Shown here piece after piece: positions 1-7,812 of a stretch of 64,000 bases of DNA. Source of the DNA: Planktothrix sp. PCC 11201. Lineage in GTDB: Bacteria; Cyanobacteriota; Cyanobacteriia; Cyanobacteriales; Microcoleaceae. A program made the translations under genes and the position numbers. The stretch covers positions 186,128 to 250,127 of the forward strand of contig NZ_LT797711.1 of NCBI RefSeq assembly GCF_900009135.1, given 5' to 3'. The first letter of the stretch is position 1. Every line of letters begins with the position of its first letter. The notes below the pieces were generated by a model, which saw nothing but the letters and a program-made list of their open reading frames with translations, made no database searches and was not told the origin of the DNA.

Positions 1-24
1 GGGGGAGTAGGAGGAGTAGGGAGA

Positions 25-1032
25 GTGTGCTCGCTTGCTAAATATAAACAATCAACTATTAGTTGCTACTATGGGGGAAATTCTCCAAAGTTGCCTATTC
101 CCTCAATAACTAATAGCCTGAATTTTTCGGGACTATCTAAAACCCAACTTTGGGGACTATTACGAGTTTTGGAGTCCGTTGTTTTTGTGCAGCCGAATTT
201 AGAGGTTGTGGTACAGTCTTTATGGGAAGCATTGGTGGAAAATGGAGTTAAACCAATTCAGGAAAAAGAATCAGAACCCCAAAAGCGAATTTTTATTAAT
301 TTAGATTATATTCTAGCCGATGAAAACCAGGATCGGGTTGACGGTTATCAAGAACAAATTGAACTGTTATGGCGTGATCCCATTGGTGGGGTAATTAATT
401 TTAAAACCTGGATACCCGCCCAGGAAAAAAAAGTGGAAGTTACGGTTTATCCGGTGTGTTTGCATTATGTTCGCCGGGCAAAATATCTCAGTGCTTTTGG
501 GTTTGACCCGGAGGGAAAGTTGGGCTGGCATAATTATCGGTTAGATAGAATAGCTTCAGAATATCTTAGGGTTTTGTCCTGGGGCGATCGCCATATTCCC
601 CCGGAACTTAACAACCTCTGGTTAACTGAAAGTCTGCCTACTTCTGATCAAATACAAACGGAATTAGATGCGGCTTGGGGGTTTAATTTCTATTTACCGA
701 GTCAATTATTAATTATGCGATTTAACCCATATTTCGACCGTTGGTATGTGAATAATACCGACAGACACCCCACCTTTAAGCCGATTTCCTATACCGATTT
801 ACCCCAATTAATTCGCCGTCATATTCCTAATTTAGAGGAACAAAAGGCGGTATTAGATATTATTCGCCAACGTTCTCCCCAGGATTGCTATTATCAAGGA
901 TGGATACGGGTGGGGGATATTAATGTGTTAATGCGGTTACGAGAATGGCGGGGAAATGGGGAAGTTATTGCTCCTTTTTCTATTCGTCAACGGTTACATC
1001 AGGAGGCGTTAGATGAGTTATCAAATTATTAG
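25..1032 (+). CDS. WYL-domain CRISPR-associated protein, TIGR03985 family, possibly 5'-truncated
   Basis: The 335-residue product carries a WYL-type regulatory core around residues 135-190 (PVCLHYVRRAKYLSAFG, then NYRLDRIAS). It matches my memory of the cyanobacterial TIGR03985 family, whose members sit beside CRISPR loci and are thought to be regulators. The array begins 0.9 kb downstream. The start is uncertain. GTG at 25 is the first start codon, but the frame is open to the window edge, and the first 24 bases are a GGAGTA-type simple repeat. The first 30 or so residues do not look like a folded domain, so the family N-terminus may lie further left or be lost. No nuclease motif is visible. 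Family assignment is moderately sure; the regulatory role is inferred. Confidence 0.6.
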   Translation: MCSLAKYKQSTISCYYGGNSPKLPIPSITNSLNFSGLSKTQLWGLLRVLESVVFVQPNLEVVVQSLWEALVENGVKPIQEKESEPQKRIFINLDYILADENQDRVDGYQEQIELLWRDPIGGVINFKTWIPAQEKKVEVTVYPVCLHYVRRAKYLSAFGFDPEGKLGWHNYRLDRIASEYLRVLSWGDRHIPPELNNLWLTESLPTSDQIQTELDAAWGFNFYLPSQLLIMRFNPYFDRWYVNNTDRHPTFKPISYTDLPQLIRRHIPNLEEQKAVLDIIRQRSPQDCYYQGWIRVGDINVLMRLREWRGNGEVIAPFSIRQRLHQEALDELSNY

Positions 1033-1101
1033 AATATGGGATATTTTAGAAAAAATTGCTATAGTGGTTTCAGAGTTTGAATTCTCTAGGGAGGTGTTTC
1101 C

Positions 1102-1350
1102 ATGACTATTATAATCTCCGATGAAATTATCCAAGCCTCTCAACTAACCCCAAAGGAGTTTTGTCAAGAAATTGCACTCTATTTATTTGAGACGGGTCAC
1201 TTAACAGTCGGTTATGCCAGTCAACTGGCGGATATGCCTACTGATGTTTTTCGTCAACTTCTGAAGCAGCGCCATATTCCTCTTTATTCCTATGATGTGG
1301 AAGATTTTGAACTGGACTTGAAAAACTTGCGGGAGTTGGGGCGATTGTGA
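1102..1350 (+). CDS. UPF0175 family protein (antitoxin-like)
   Basis: An 82-residue protein of the UPF0175 family. The central part (GHLTVGYASQLADMPTDVFRQLL) has the helix-turn-helix-like look of that family, and the C-terminus is acidic (EDFELDL). A GGGAGG ribosome-binding site sits just before the ATG. Its stop overlaps the GTG start of the next gene by 4 nt, so the two are probably translationally coupled. UPF0175 genes commonly precede DUF3368 PIN genes in cyanobacteria, and the pair is thought to act as antitoxin and toxin. Function is inferred from family and arrangement. Confidence 0.75.
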   Translation: MTIIISDEIIQASQLTPKEFCQEIALYLFETGHLTVGYASQLADMPTDVFRQLLKQRHIPLYSYDVEDFELDLKNLRELGRL

Positions 1351-1841
1351 TTATTATTAGTGATACATCGGTAATTACAAATCTAGCAGCAATTGGATAT
1401 TTGCACCTCCTCCCTCAACTCTACAACCAAGTTACGATTCCTGAAGCTGTTTATGCTGAACTTGTAGATATTGATCCTCCTGTCCCTGGGACTTTGGAAA
1501 TTCAAGCGGTTTCATGGCTTGAAGTTAGACCCGTGTTGCATCATGATTGGGTAAAAAGGCTTCAAGGTGAGGCTAAGTTAGATCTAGGGGAATCTCAAGC
1601 GATCGCCCTAGCTTTAGAAATTGATGCAGATTTATTATTAATTGATGAGCGTCGTGGAAGGGCAGAAGCTAATCGTTTAGGACTCAAAATTACTGGGTTA
1701 TTAGGTATTTTGGTTGAGGCTAAATATCGCCTTCTAATTGTTGATGTAAAACCTCTCATAGATAGTTTGATTACTACTTCTGAGTTTAGAGTGTCTTCAG
1801 TTCTGTACGAGCAAATTTTAAAAATGGTAGATGAAGTCTGA
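1347..1841 (+). CDS. DUF3368 PIN-domain protein (putative toxin RNase)
   Basis: A 164-residue PIN-fold protein of the DUF3368 family. Acidic residues expected at the metal site are visible: Asp in IIISDTSVITNL near the N-terminus, Glu in AVYAEL, Glu in LDLGESQAIALA and Asp in LLLIDERRGR. PIN toxins of this type cleave RNA. The GTG start at 1347 overlaps the upstream UPF0175 stop (GTGA), which supports the start and a cotranslated toxin-antitoxin pair. The pair lies between the WYL regulator and the CRISPR array, where it could stabilise the island; that role is inference. Confidence 0.75.
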   Translation: MIIISDTSVITNLAAIGYLHLLPQLYNQVTIPEAVYAELVDIDPPVPGTLEIQAVSWLEVRPVLHHDWVKRLQGEAKLDLGESQAIALALEIDADLLLIDERRGRAEANRLGLKITGLLGILVEAKYRLLIVDVKPLIDSLITTSEFRVSSVLYEQILKMVDEV

Positions 1842-1921
1842 ATTTATTTGTACTGATTTTACCCCTTTACTTAAAAAATTAAAACTTACGCAAATAAACT
1901 ATTATATAACTATTTAGTATT

Positions 1922-4362
1922 GTTTCCGTCCCCTTGCGGGGAAAAGATAGAAAACTACCGGGGGGAGAGATTCAAGTGCATAGCGATCACCTGGTTTTAC
2001 TCTCCTGTTTCCGTCCCCTTGCGGGGAAAAGATAGAAAACTACCTATAAACCTTCTAAGAGATTTAAGAAATAGTTAAAACATTATAGGGTTTCCGTCCC
2101 CTTGCGGGGAAAAGATAGAAAACTACCTGAAGTTGAAATTGCTACACCTCGTGAAGGTTCTACCAAGAGCTCTCACTTGTTTCCGTCCCCTTGCGGGGAA
2201 AAGATAGAAAACTACTTGTGGTAGTTCAGGAAGTAGAGATTATTGTTAATGATATGTTTCCGTCCCCTTGCGGGGAAAAGATAGAAAACTACACCAGGCA
2301 TACTTCCTAGGAACACTTAGTCGCAATACAGAGTTTCCGTCCCCTTGCGGGGAAAAGATAGAAAACTACCCACCCCTTTTGTTCTTCCCATCCCCATTCA
2401 TTAGCAGGACGTTTCCGTCCCCTTGCGGGGAAAAGATAGAAAACTACTTATGTTTACTCATTTAAAAGGACAAGGACCACGACTGTTTCCGTCCCCTTGC
2501 GGGGAAAAGATAGAAAACTACTTAGATACTACTAAACCATCTGGTGATATTAAATGTTCTAAGTGTTTCCGTCCCCTTGCGGGGAAAAGATAGAAAACTA
2601 CTCTCATCAACTGCTTCGATTTCTCTGATAAAAAGGGTGGTGCCCTTGTTTCCGTCCCCTTGCGGGGAAAAGATAGAAAACTACTTGATGGTAAGTTCGA
2701 TTGCTTGGCAATCGAAAAACGACGTTTCCGTCCCCTTGCGGGGAAAAGATAGAAAACTACGAAGACTTAAAAATTCAGACACCCAACCGGAATCACTTTT
2801 AATGGATTGAAGTTTCCGTCCCCTTGCGGGGAAAAGATAGAAAACTACCTCAGGGAGTAAATCCCCTTAACGTTGAAGTGGATGAATGTTTCCGTCCCCT
2901 TGCGGGGAAAAGATAGAAAACTACTGATTTAGTAAGTCCTTTCTCCTTCTTAATCTGAGTAATATTACGTTTCCGTCCCCTTGCGGGGAAAAGATAGAAA
3001 ACTACACTAATGGTGAGGCTGTTTCACCTCGACTTTTCAACGTTTCCGTCCCCTTGCGGGGAAAAGATAGAAAACTACTTGACACTTTGCTGAATCCTAG
3101 TTCAGAGGAAGGTCAGAATTACTGGTGTTTCCGTCCCCTTGCGGGGAAAAGATAGAAAACTACCAAGGATTTGAAGTACGAACTACTACTACTAATAAAG
3201 TGTTTCCGTCCCCTTGCGGGGAAAAGATAGAAAACTACTTGAGAAACTCGTTTTTTGATGATGTCATCCTTTCTTTTTAATAAGTCTGGCAGGTTTCCGT
3301 CCCCTTGCGGGGAAAAGATAGAAAACTACTTATGCAGCAACAGCTTGCCGCATTAAGTCTGAGTGTCTTTGTTTCCGTCCCCTTGCGGGGAAAAGATAGA
3401 AAACTACTTCCGAAGATGTAAAAGATATCCCTGATGTTAAAACAGGTTTCCGTCCCCTTGCGGGGAAAAGATAGAAAACTACAACAAAATAATAGCTCTA
3501 GCTTCATCTTCTGTACTTACTTGTGTTTCCGTCCCCTTGCGGGGAAAAGATAGAAAACTACAAAAGATTTATGAGGTATTTAATCTTTGGGATTAAAGAA
3601 ACCTTAGTTTCCGTCCCCTTGCGGGGAAAAGATAGAAAACTACGCAAGTAAGAAACAAATTAATAGTAAGGATGTTCCATCATTTGTTTCCGTCCCCTTG
3701 CGGGGAAAAGATAGAAAACTACTGGATTAAGAGAACGTCATCGGTTAGCCCAACTTGAAAAAGGTTTCCGTCCCCTTGCGGGGAAAAGATAGAAAACTAC
3801 CGATTCAAATGATGTGAAAAATATCCCAGATTACAAAGTTTCCGTCCCCTTGCGGGGAAAAGATAGAAAACTACATGTTGACTAGTCAAGCACTTGCTTA
3901 ACATATAAAACTTTATAGGAGTTTCCGTCCCCTTGCGGGGAAAAGATAGAAAACTACAGGGTGTAGTTCTGACTGACAACCTTCAGCAAGCAATGGGTTT
4001 CCGTCCCCTTGCGGGGAAAAGATAGAAAACTACGTTATTGCTGATGAAGGTGCTGCAGTCCCTGATAAATATAACATGGTTTCCGTCCCCTTGCGGGGAA
4101 AAGATAGAAAACTACCCTACTGGCAAGCATTAAATTTTTGCCAGCTTTAGACTGTAAGTTTCCGGTTTCCGTCCCCTTGCGGGGAAAAGATAGAAAACTA
4201 CACTTATAAAATATTTAATGTGCTAGTATATATAGTATACCAAGTTTCCGTCCCCTTGCGGGGAAAAGATAGAAAACTACTGTGTAGTCAAGGCGATGAT
4301 GCTATGTTACGAGAAGGGTTAGAAAGTTTCCGTCCCCTTGCGGGGAAAAGATAGAAAACTAC
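1922..4362 (-). CRISPR. CRISPR array, 31 repeats of 37 nt, 30 spacers
   Basis: Thirty-one copies of a 37-nt repeat, all identical by eye. On the plus strand each starts GTTTCCGTCCCCTTGCGGGG and ends GATAGAAAACTAC. The repeat contains a CCCC-TTGC-GGGG hairpin. Repeats start at 1922, 2007, 2090, 2179, 2256, 2333, 2411, 2485, 2565, 2648, 2724, 2812, 2888, 2969, 3042, 3127, 3202, 3293, 3371, 3446, 3525, 3607, 3686, 3764, 3838, 3921, 3997, 4079, 4165, 4244 and 4326. Spacers are 36-54 nt, a variable length typical of type III systems. On the minus strand the repeat ends GGACGGAAAC, the usual 3' handle form, and cas2-cas1 lie to the right on that strand. I therefore infer leftward transcription with the leader at the right end. 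No degenerate terminal repeat was seen at either end. Confidence 0.98.
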
Positions 4363-4723
4363 CCTACCCTTATGGAAACCTTACGCTATTTAGTTTTCAA
4401 AGTGCGTTTGCGCGAGAGTACGGATAAAGGGCTGGTATAAAAACGAAAATAGGTTATTTTTAACTGCCCGAACCTGTAAATTTCTCGATATTCAAGACTA
4501 TAACCGAATTTCCCTAACGAGTCAACCCCCAAATCCATAAAAATCTCAAAAAATCTTCATCCCTGACGTCGTAACGCTTTCTAGCTTCTTGCGACAACGA
4601 AGGAGAAAACCCCACAAAACATTACAATCCCATAAAACCCCATAAAATAGAACGCTTAACCCCAATTTGTTGATCAAATCCGAGTTAAAACGTTCTAAAA
4701 ATCTGAGAAAAAGTAATATTCCG
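4363..4723 (-). promoter_or_regulatory. Probable CRISPR leader region
   Basis: A 361-bp gene-free, A/T-rich stretch lies between the last repeat and the end of cas2. If the array is transcribed leftward, this is where the leader and its promoter must be. It contains several A/T runs and a CCCATAAAACC direct duplication near 4630-4648, but I could not place -35 and -10 boxes with confidence. A 65-residue frame overlapping its right part reads antisense into cas2 and is not a credible gene. Confidence 0.5.
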
Positions 4724-5008
4724 TTACAAAATCAGATAATCCGGCGGTTCATAGGGCGGATCACTGCCAAACACCCGGGTCTGTTGCTTGGCCATATTAT
4801 CCAAAGGATAGACCCGCAAACTATCCTCATCCAACTTCAACACCTTCAGCCAACGCCGTTCTAACAAATGTTCCAAAACCGCAGGTTTCAAGGGACATTC
4901 AAAAACCGAATATTGCACCCGTTGACAACGCTGTTCGAGCAATTTTGCCAACTTATTCCGGCGCTTATCATCTCGGACATCGTAACAAACTAACCATAAT
5001 TCAGCCAT
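4724..5008 (-). CDS. cas2: CRISPR adaptation endoribonuclease-fold protein Cas2
   Basis: A 94-residue Cas2 with the typical start MAELWLVCYDVRDDKRRNKLAKLL. The ferredoxin-like first strand carries the conserved Asp of YDV, followed by QRVQYSVFECPL. Cas2 forms the structural core of the Cas1-Cas2 spacer integrase. It lies directly beside the leader end of the array and 352 bp after cas1 on the same strand. That gap is unusually wide for this pair and is filled with repeat elements. No defect is visible. Confidence 0.95.
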   Translation of the reverse strand: MAELWLVCYDVRDDKRRNKLAKLLEQRCQRVQYSVFECPLKPAVLEHLLERRWLKVLKLDEDSLRVYPLDNMAKQQTRVFGSDPPYEPPDYLIL

Positions 5009-5034
5009 CAGCGATCGGTTATTAGTTAACAGTT

Positions 5035-5096
5035 GTAGGGGCGGGTTCTTTTAGATCTTTGCTAATCACCTCAATCTCGATGAACCCGCCCGTACC
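5035..5096. repeat. Long extragenic inverted repeat (GTAGGGGCGGGTT family)
   Basis: GTAGGGGCGGGTTC at the left and GAACCCGCCCGTACC at the right form a near-perfect inverted repeat around a roughly 35-nt loop, just upstream of cas2. Its ends resemble the GTAG...CTAC palindromes at 38205-38232 and 45080-45107. No coding sequence is present. It is probably a dispersed non-coding element; regulatory use is unproven. Confidence 0.6.
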
Positions 5097-5145
5097 AGCT
5101 ATCAGTCATCAGTTATTAGTAGACTTAAAATCTACTACTTTCTTT

Positions 5146-5312
5146 CTAGGTTAGATCCCCCCTGGCTTAAAAAAGGGGGGAACCGGACGTATTGTTCACC
5201 AGTATTTATTACCTAAACCATAATTAACCCACCTTCGTGATCTTCAAAGTCCCCGTTTTTAATATCTTCAAAGTCCCCCTTTTTAAGGGGGATTTAGGGG
5301 GATCTAATCTAG
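5146..5312. mobile_element. MITE-like element between cas1 and cas2
   Basis: The left end CTAGGTTAGATCCCCC and the right end GGGGGATCTAATCTAG are inverted copies with one mismatch over 16 bp, enclosing about 135 bp without a gene. Internally AAAGTCCCCCTTTTT-AAGGGGG hairpin-forming copies occur. A related right-hand segment (AAGGGGGATTTAGGGGGATCT) recurs at 37592-37627. This is what a miniature inverted-repeat transposable element would look like. Target-site duplication was not resolved. Confidence 0.6.
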
Positions 5313-5360
5313 GATAAAAACACTAATCTTCCCCATTCGTAATTCGTAATTCGTAATTAC

Positions 5361-6377
5361 TTATTTCAACACAAAGCCCTGATAATCTAACCTCGACTCC
5401 ACCAGACATCGGGCCAGCGATCGCGCCTGTTCCAATAAAATTTGACTCAAACTTAACCGACGATTTTGAGCCGGATACAGAAAAGGTTCCCGCAGACGAC
5501 GCTCTAGTTGTCCTAACAATAACTTTTTCGCCGTTACTCCCAACCAGATCCCCTCCCCATCGGGAGACGGTTGAAAATCCTCCCGTTGCAGTAAATCAGA
5601 TTTAATTATAGAAATCACCGCCTGATCCACCACCACCGGGCGAAATTCCTCCATTAAATCTAATACCAAATTCGGGCGATAGGGTTCAGTGGCGTGGAAA
5701 AACCCCAAATAGGGATCAAGTCCCGCCTGAACACAAGCCGCAAATACCCGCGCCAGTAATACCCCATAACCCCAACTCAATAGGGCATTAATGGGATCAA
5801 GGGGCGGGCGGCGGTTGCGTCCGGTAAAATTCCACTGGGGCGGGAAATAATGCCGCAACGCCTGATAATAGGTGCGGGCACAAATTCCCTCAATTCCCAT
5901 CAATTCGGAACGGTTGAGGGGAGTGGAAGTATTTTTCAACTGGATCATATAGGCGGCGATCGCATCTATCGCTTCAGCTAACTCGCTAATTTGGGCTTTT
6001 GTAGACCGATGGCGCTGTTGAAGTAATACCCGTTGGTTACGAATTTTTGCCATCACTAAAAGTTGGGCCAGCGCCATCCCAAAAGTTGTATCAACTATTC
6101 GATATTGGGCTAGTCTGAACATCGGGTTAGTTTGAAATTGTCCCTGAAGACGTCCGCGAAACTGTCCATCCCGTCGGAGAAATAGGGTTTCTATTCCTCG
6201 ATCTAGGAGTTGGGCGATCGCTTCATCGGTTAACTGGACTCCAGGCAAAATCACCACTAAGGTTAATTCCCCTAACCGACAGCTATGGGTTTTATCCTGA
6301 TATTTGACCGAAAAACTCTGATTTTGATAGCGAACAACCGTTCCAGGTTCTGTTAAGTATAGAGTTGTCATAGCCAC
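5361..6377 (-). CDS. cas1: CRISPR adaptation integrase Cas1
   Basis: A full-length 338-residue Cas1, the metal-dependent integrase that inserts spacers together with Cas2. The metal ligands are in place: E163 in MGIEGICART, H228 in GFFHATEPYRPNL, and the acidic group D240/E243/E244 in LVLDLMEEFRP. There is no reverse-transcriptase fusion. The gene is divergent from the effector operon starting at 6504, with 126 bp between them that must hold promoters for both directions. Repeat insertions separate it from cas2. No frameshift is seen. Confidence 0.96.
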   Translation of the reverse strand: MAMTTLYLTEPGTVVRYQNQSFSVKYQDKTHSCRLGELTLVVILPGVQLTDEAIAQLLDRGIETLFLRRDGQFRGRLQGQFQTNPMFRLAQYRIVDTTFGMALAQLLVMAKIRNQRVLLQQRHRSTKAQISELAEAIDAIAAYMIQLKNTSTPLNRSELMGIEGICARTYYQALRHYFPPQWNFTGRNRRPPLDPINALLSWGYGVLLARVFAACVQAGLDPYLGFFHATEPYRPNLVLDLMEEFRPVVVDQAVISIIKSDLLQREDFQPSPDGEGIWLGVTAKKLLLGQLERRLREPFLYPAQNRRLSLSQILLEQARSLARCLVESRLDYQGFVLK

Positions 6378-6503
6378 AAATTACAAAACCAGCAAACCCG
6401 GTTATTGTCTCGGTGCTGTGGAAGACCCCATTTCTACACCCAGCCATAATGAAAGATAAGAAATCAGCAAACCTGGTTTCTCAATTTTATCGAGAATTGC
6501 GAT

Positions 6504-6815
6504 ATGCCAATTTCCTTAGCTCGACTCCTGGTTCGTTACCGTATTCTGAGTGTAGCGATCGCCAATGCAGGTATTACCTGGATCATCTTAATTATTGCGC
6601 CCCTGGGACTTTTTGCCGTGATTACCTGTACCCTAGCTGTGTTTATGGGTAGTCTGATCGTGACTACGTTAGGCGATCGGGCACTCGATCATCTCTTACA
6701 CCTCGAAGGCGAACAACTGCGACAAACAGACCTGACCCCAAACCCTGGTGCATCAACGTTTCAAAGCGATCGCCACCTATCCCACCCACAACGCCGAGAA
6801 ATCAGCGATCGCTAA
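6504..6815 (+). CDS. csx18: Small membrane protein, probable Csx18
   Basis: A 103-residue protein with a positively charged N-terminus (LARLLVRYR) and a hydrophobic block from about residue 15 to 55 (ITWIILIIAPLGLFAVITCT onward) that can form two membrane-spanning helices. A polar tail follows. It resembles the cyanobacterial Csx18 family, small membrane proteins found in type III CRISPR loci, as I recall that family. It opens the cas operon, upstream of csx3-AAA. A membrane partner in a signalling type III system could be an effector or anchor; no function is established here. An overlapping frame at 6413-6652 has no such features. Confidence 0.55.
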   Translation: MPISLARLLVRYRILSVAIANAGITWIILIIAPLGLFAVITCTLAVFMGSLIVTTLGDRALDHLLHLEGEQLRQTDLTPNPGASTFQSDRHLSHPQRREISDR

Positions 6816-6879
6816 TTTACCAAAAATGCGTAAAACCTGAAAATTGAACCGATATGAATATAGATCCCTATTAACCGCC

Positions 6880-7797
6880 ATGTCCGTTTGCTTACATCTA
6901 AGTCCATCCCAAACCCATGAAACCCTGTCCTATCAGATATTAACCCTAGAACTGACCGGACAAGACCGAATTATTGAACCCCAGGATATTGCAACCCTGG
7001 AACTCCCAACCGGAATTAACCCCCAGGGGGGAATAGTGATATCAGGACGCGGCCCCATTTGGTTATATGGCTACCTGATCCATGAACTCCATCCGACCGC
7101 TTGGATCGCCTGTTATGACCCCCGTTTGGGGGCGATCGTGGTTTCCAGTCATAGCCGAAAAGTGAGGGTAGGTCAAGTTTTACCCCTAGCCATTTCTCTT
7201 TTTAATCAGTCCCCCGCCCCCGATCCCCTGTGTCCTGCCTTGATGATTGTTGGGCCGCCGGATAGCGGGAAAAGCGTCCTGTCCCATGCCTTATTTAAAG
7301 CCCTTCTGCCCGAATATCCTAACATTTATTTACAAAGAGCCCATTGGGATGGAGAGGGCAATTATAGTTTAGAGTTAGGAGAGGATAAAACACCGGAGGT
7401 GATCGAAACGTTTAAAGCCCAAAATCGAGGCGGGTTAACGGAGCGTTTTTATCCCTATCATGCCCAGGGTATCCTACAACTGCGACGGCAGAAATCGTTA
7501 ATTATTGTGGATGTTGGCGGCATGGTACAACCGGACAAGTATCCTATATTAGAGGCCTGTAGCCACTATTTGATTATTAGTTCTAAGCCCGAAGCGGTCA
7601 ACCCCTGGCACGAATTCTGTGGTCAAAGAGGGAATTTAACCCCTGTAGCGGTGATTTCTAGTGTGTTAACGAATACGGAGGAGGTGCATCAAATTCAACC
7701 CTATATTGAGATTACCAGTGGCGCTTGGGTGATGGGTCAAGCTCCTGCTATTCCAGAAGTTTTGTTAAAGAAAGTTAAAGCCTTAATTCATAATTAA
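6880..7797 (+). CDS. csx3: Csx3-AAA fusion (ring nuclease Crn3 plus P-loop ATPase)
   Basis: The N-terminal ~100 residues are Csx3: GRGPIWLYGYLIHELH then CYDPRLG. H68, H71, D80 and R82 have the same spacing as H57, H60, D69 and R71 described for Archaeoglobus Csx3, which cleaves cyclic tetra-adenylate. The rest is a P-loop domain with Walker A GPPDSGKS (125-132) and Walker B SLIIVDVGG. Csx3-AAA fusions are known in cyanobacterial type III loci. The role is probably to switch off cyclic oligoadenylate signalling; the ATPase task is unclear. I chose ATG 6880 over an upstream TTG at 6844 because family similarity begins soon after it. The gene ends 15 bp before cas10. Confidence 0.88.
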   Translation: MSVCLHLSPSQTHETLSYQILTLELTGQDRIIEPQDIATLELPTGINPQGGIVISGRGPIWLYGYLIHELHPTAWIACYDPRLGAIVVSSHSRKVRVGQVLPLAISLFNQSPAPDPLCPALMIVGPPDSGKSVLSHALFKALLPEYPNIYLQRAHWDGEGNYSLELGEDKTPEVIETFKAQNRGGLTERFYPYHAQGILQLRRQKSLIIVDVGGMVQPDKYPILEACSHYLIISSKPEAVNPWHEFCGQRGNLTPVAVISSVLTNTEEVHQIQPYIEITSGAWVMGQAPAIPEVLLKKVKALIHN

Positions 7798-7812
7798 ACA
7801 GAAGGATATCAG

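Noticed and set aside
2268-3979. Several open frames inside the CRISPR array, with repeated peptides such as FLSFPRKGTET and SVPLRGKDRKL
   Set aside because: They are translations of the 37-nt repeat and spacers. Such peptides are well-known artefacts of this repeat type.
4667-4864. 65-residue plus-strand frame overlapping cas2
   Set aside because: It is antisense to cas2 and has no family features or ribosome site.
6413-6652. 79-residue frame overlapping the start of the Csx18-like gene
   Set aside because: The overlapping frame at 6504 has membrane helices and resembles Csx18; this one has neither.
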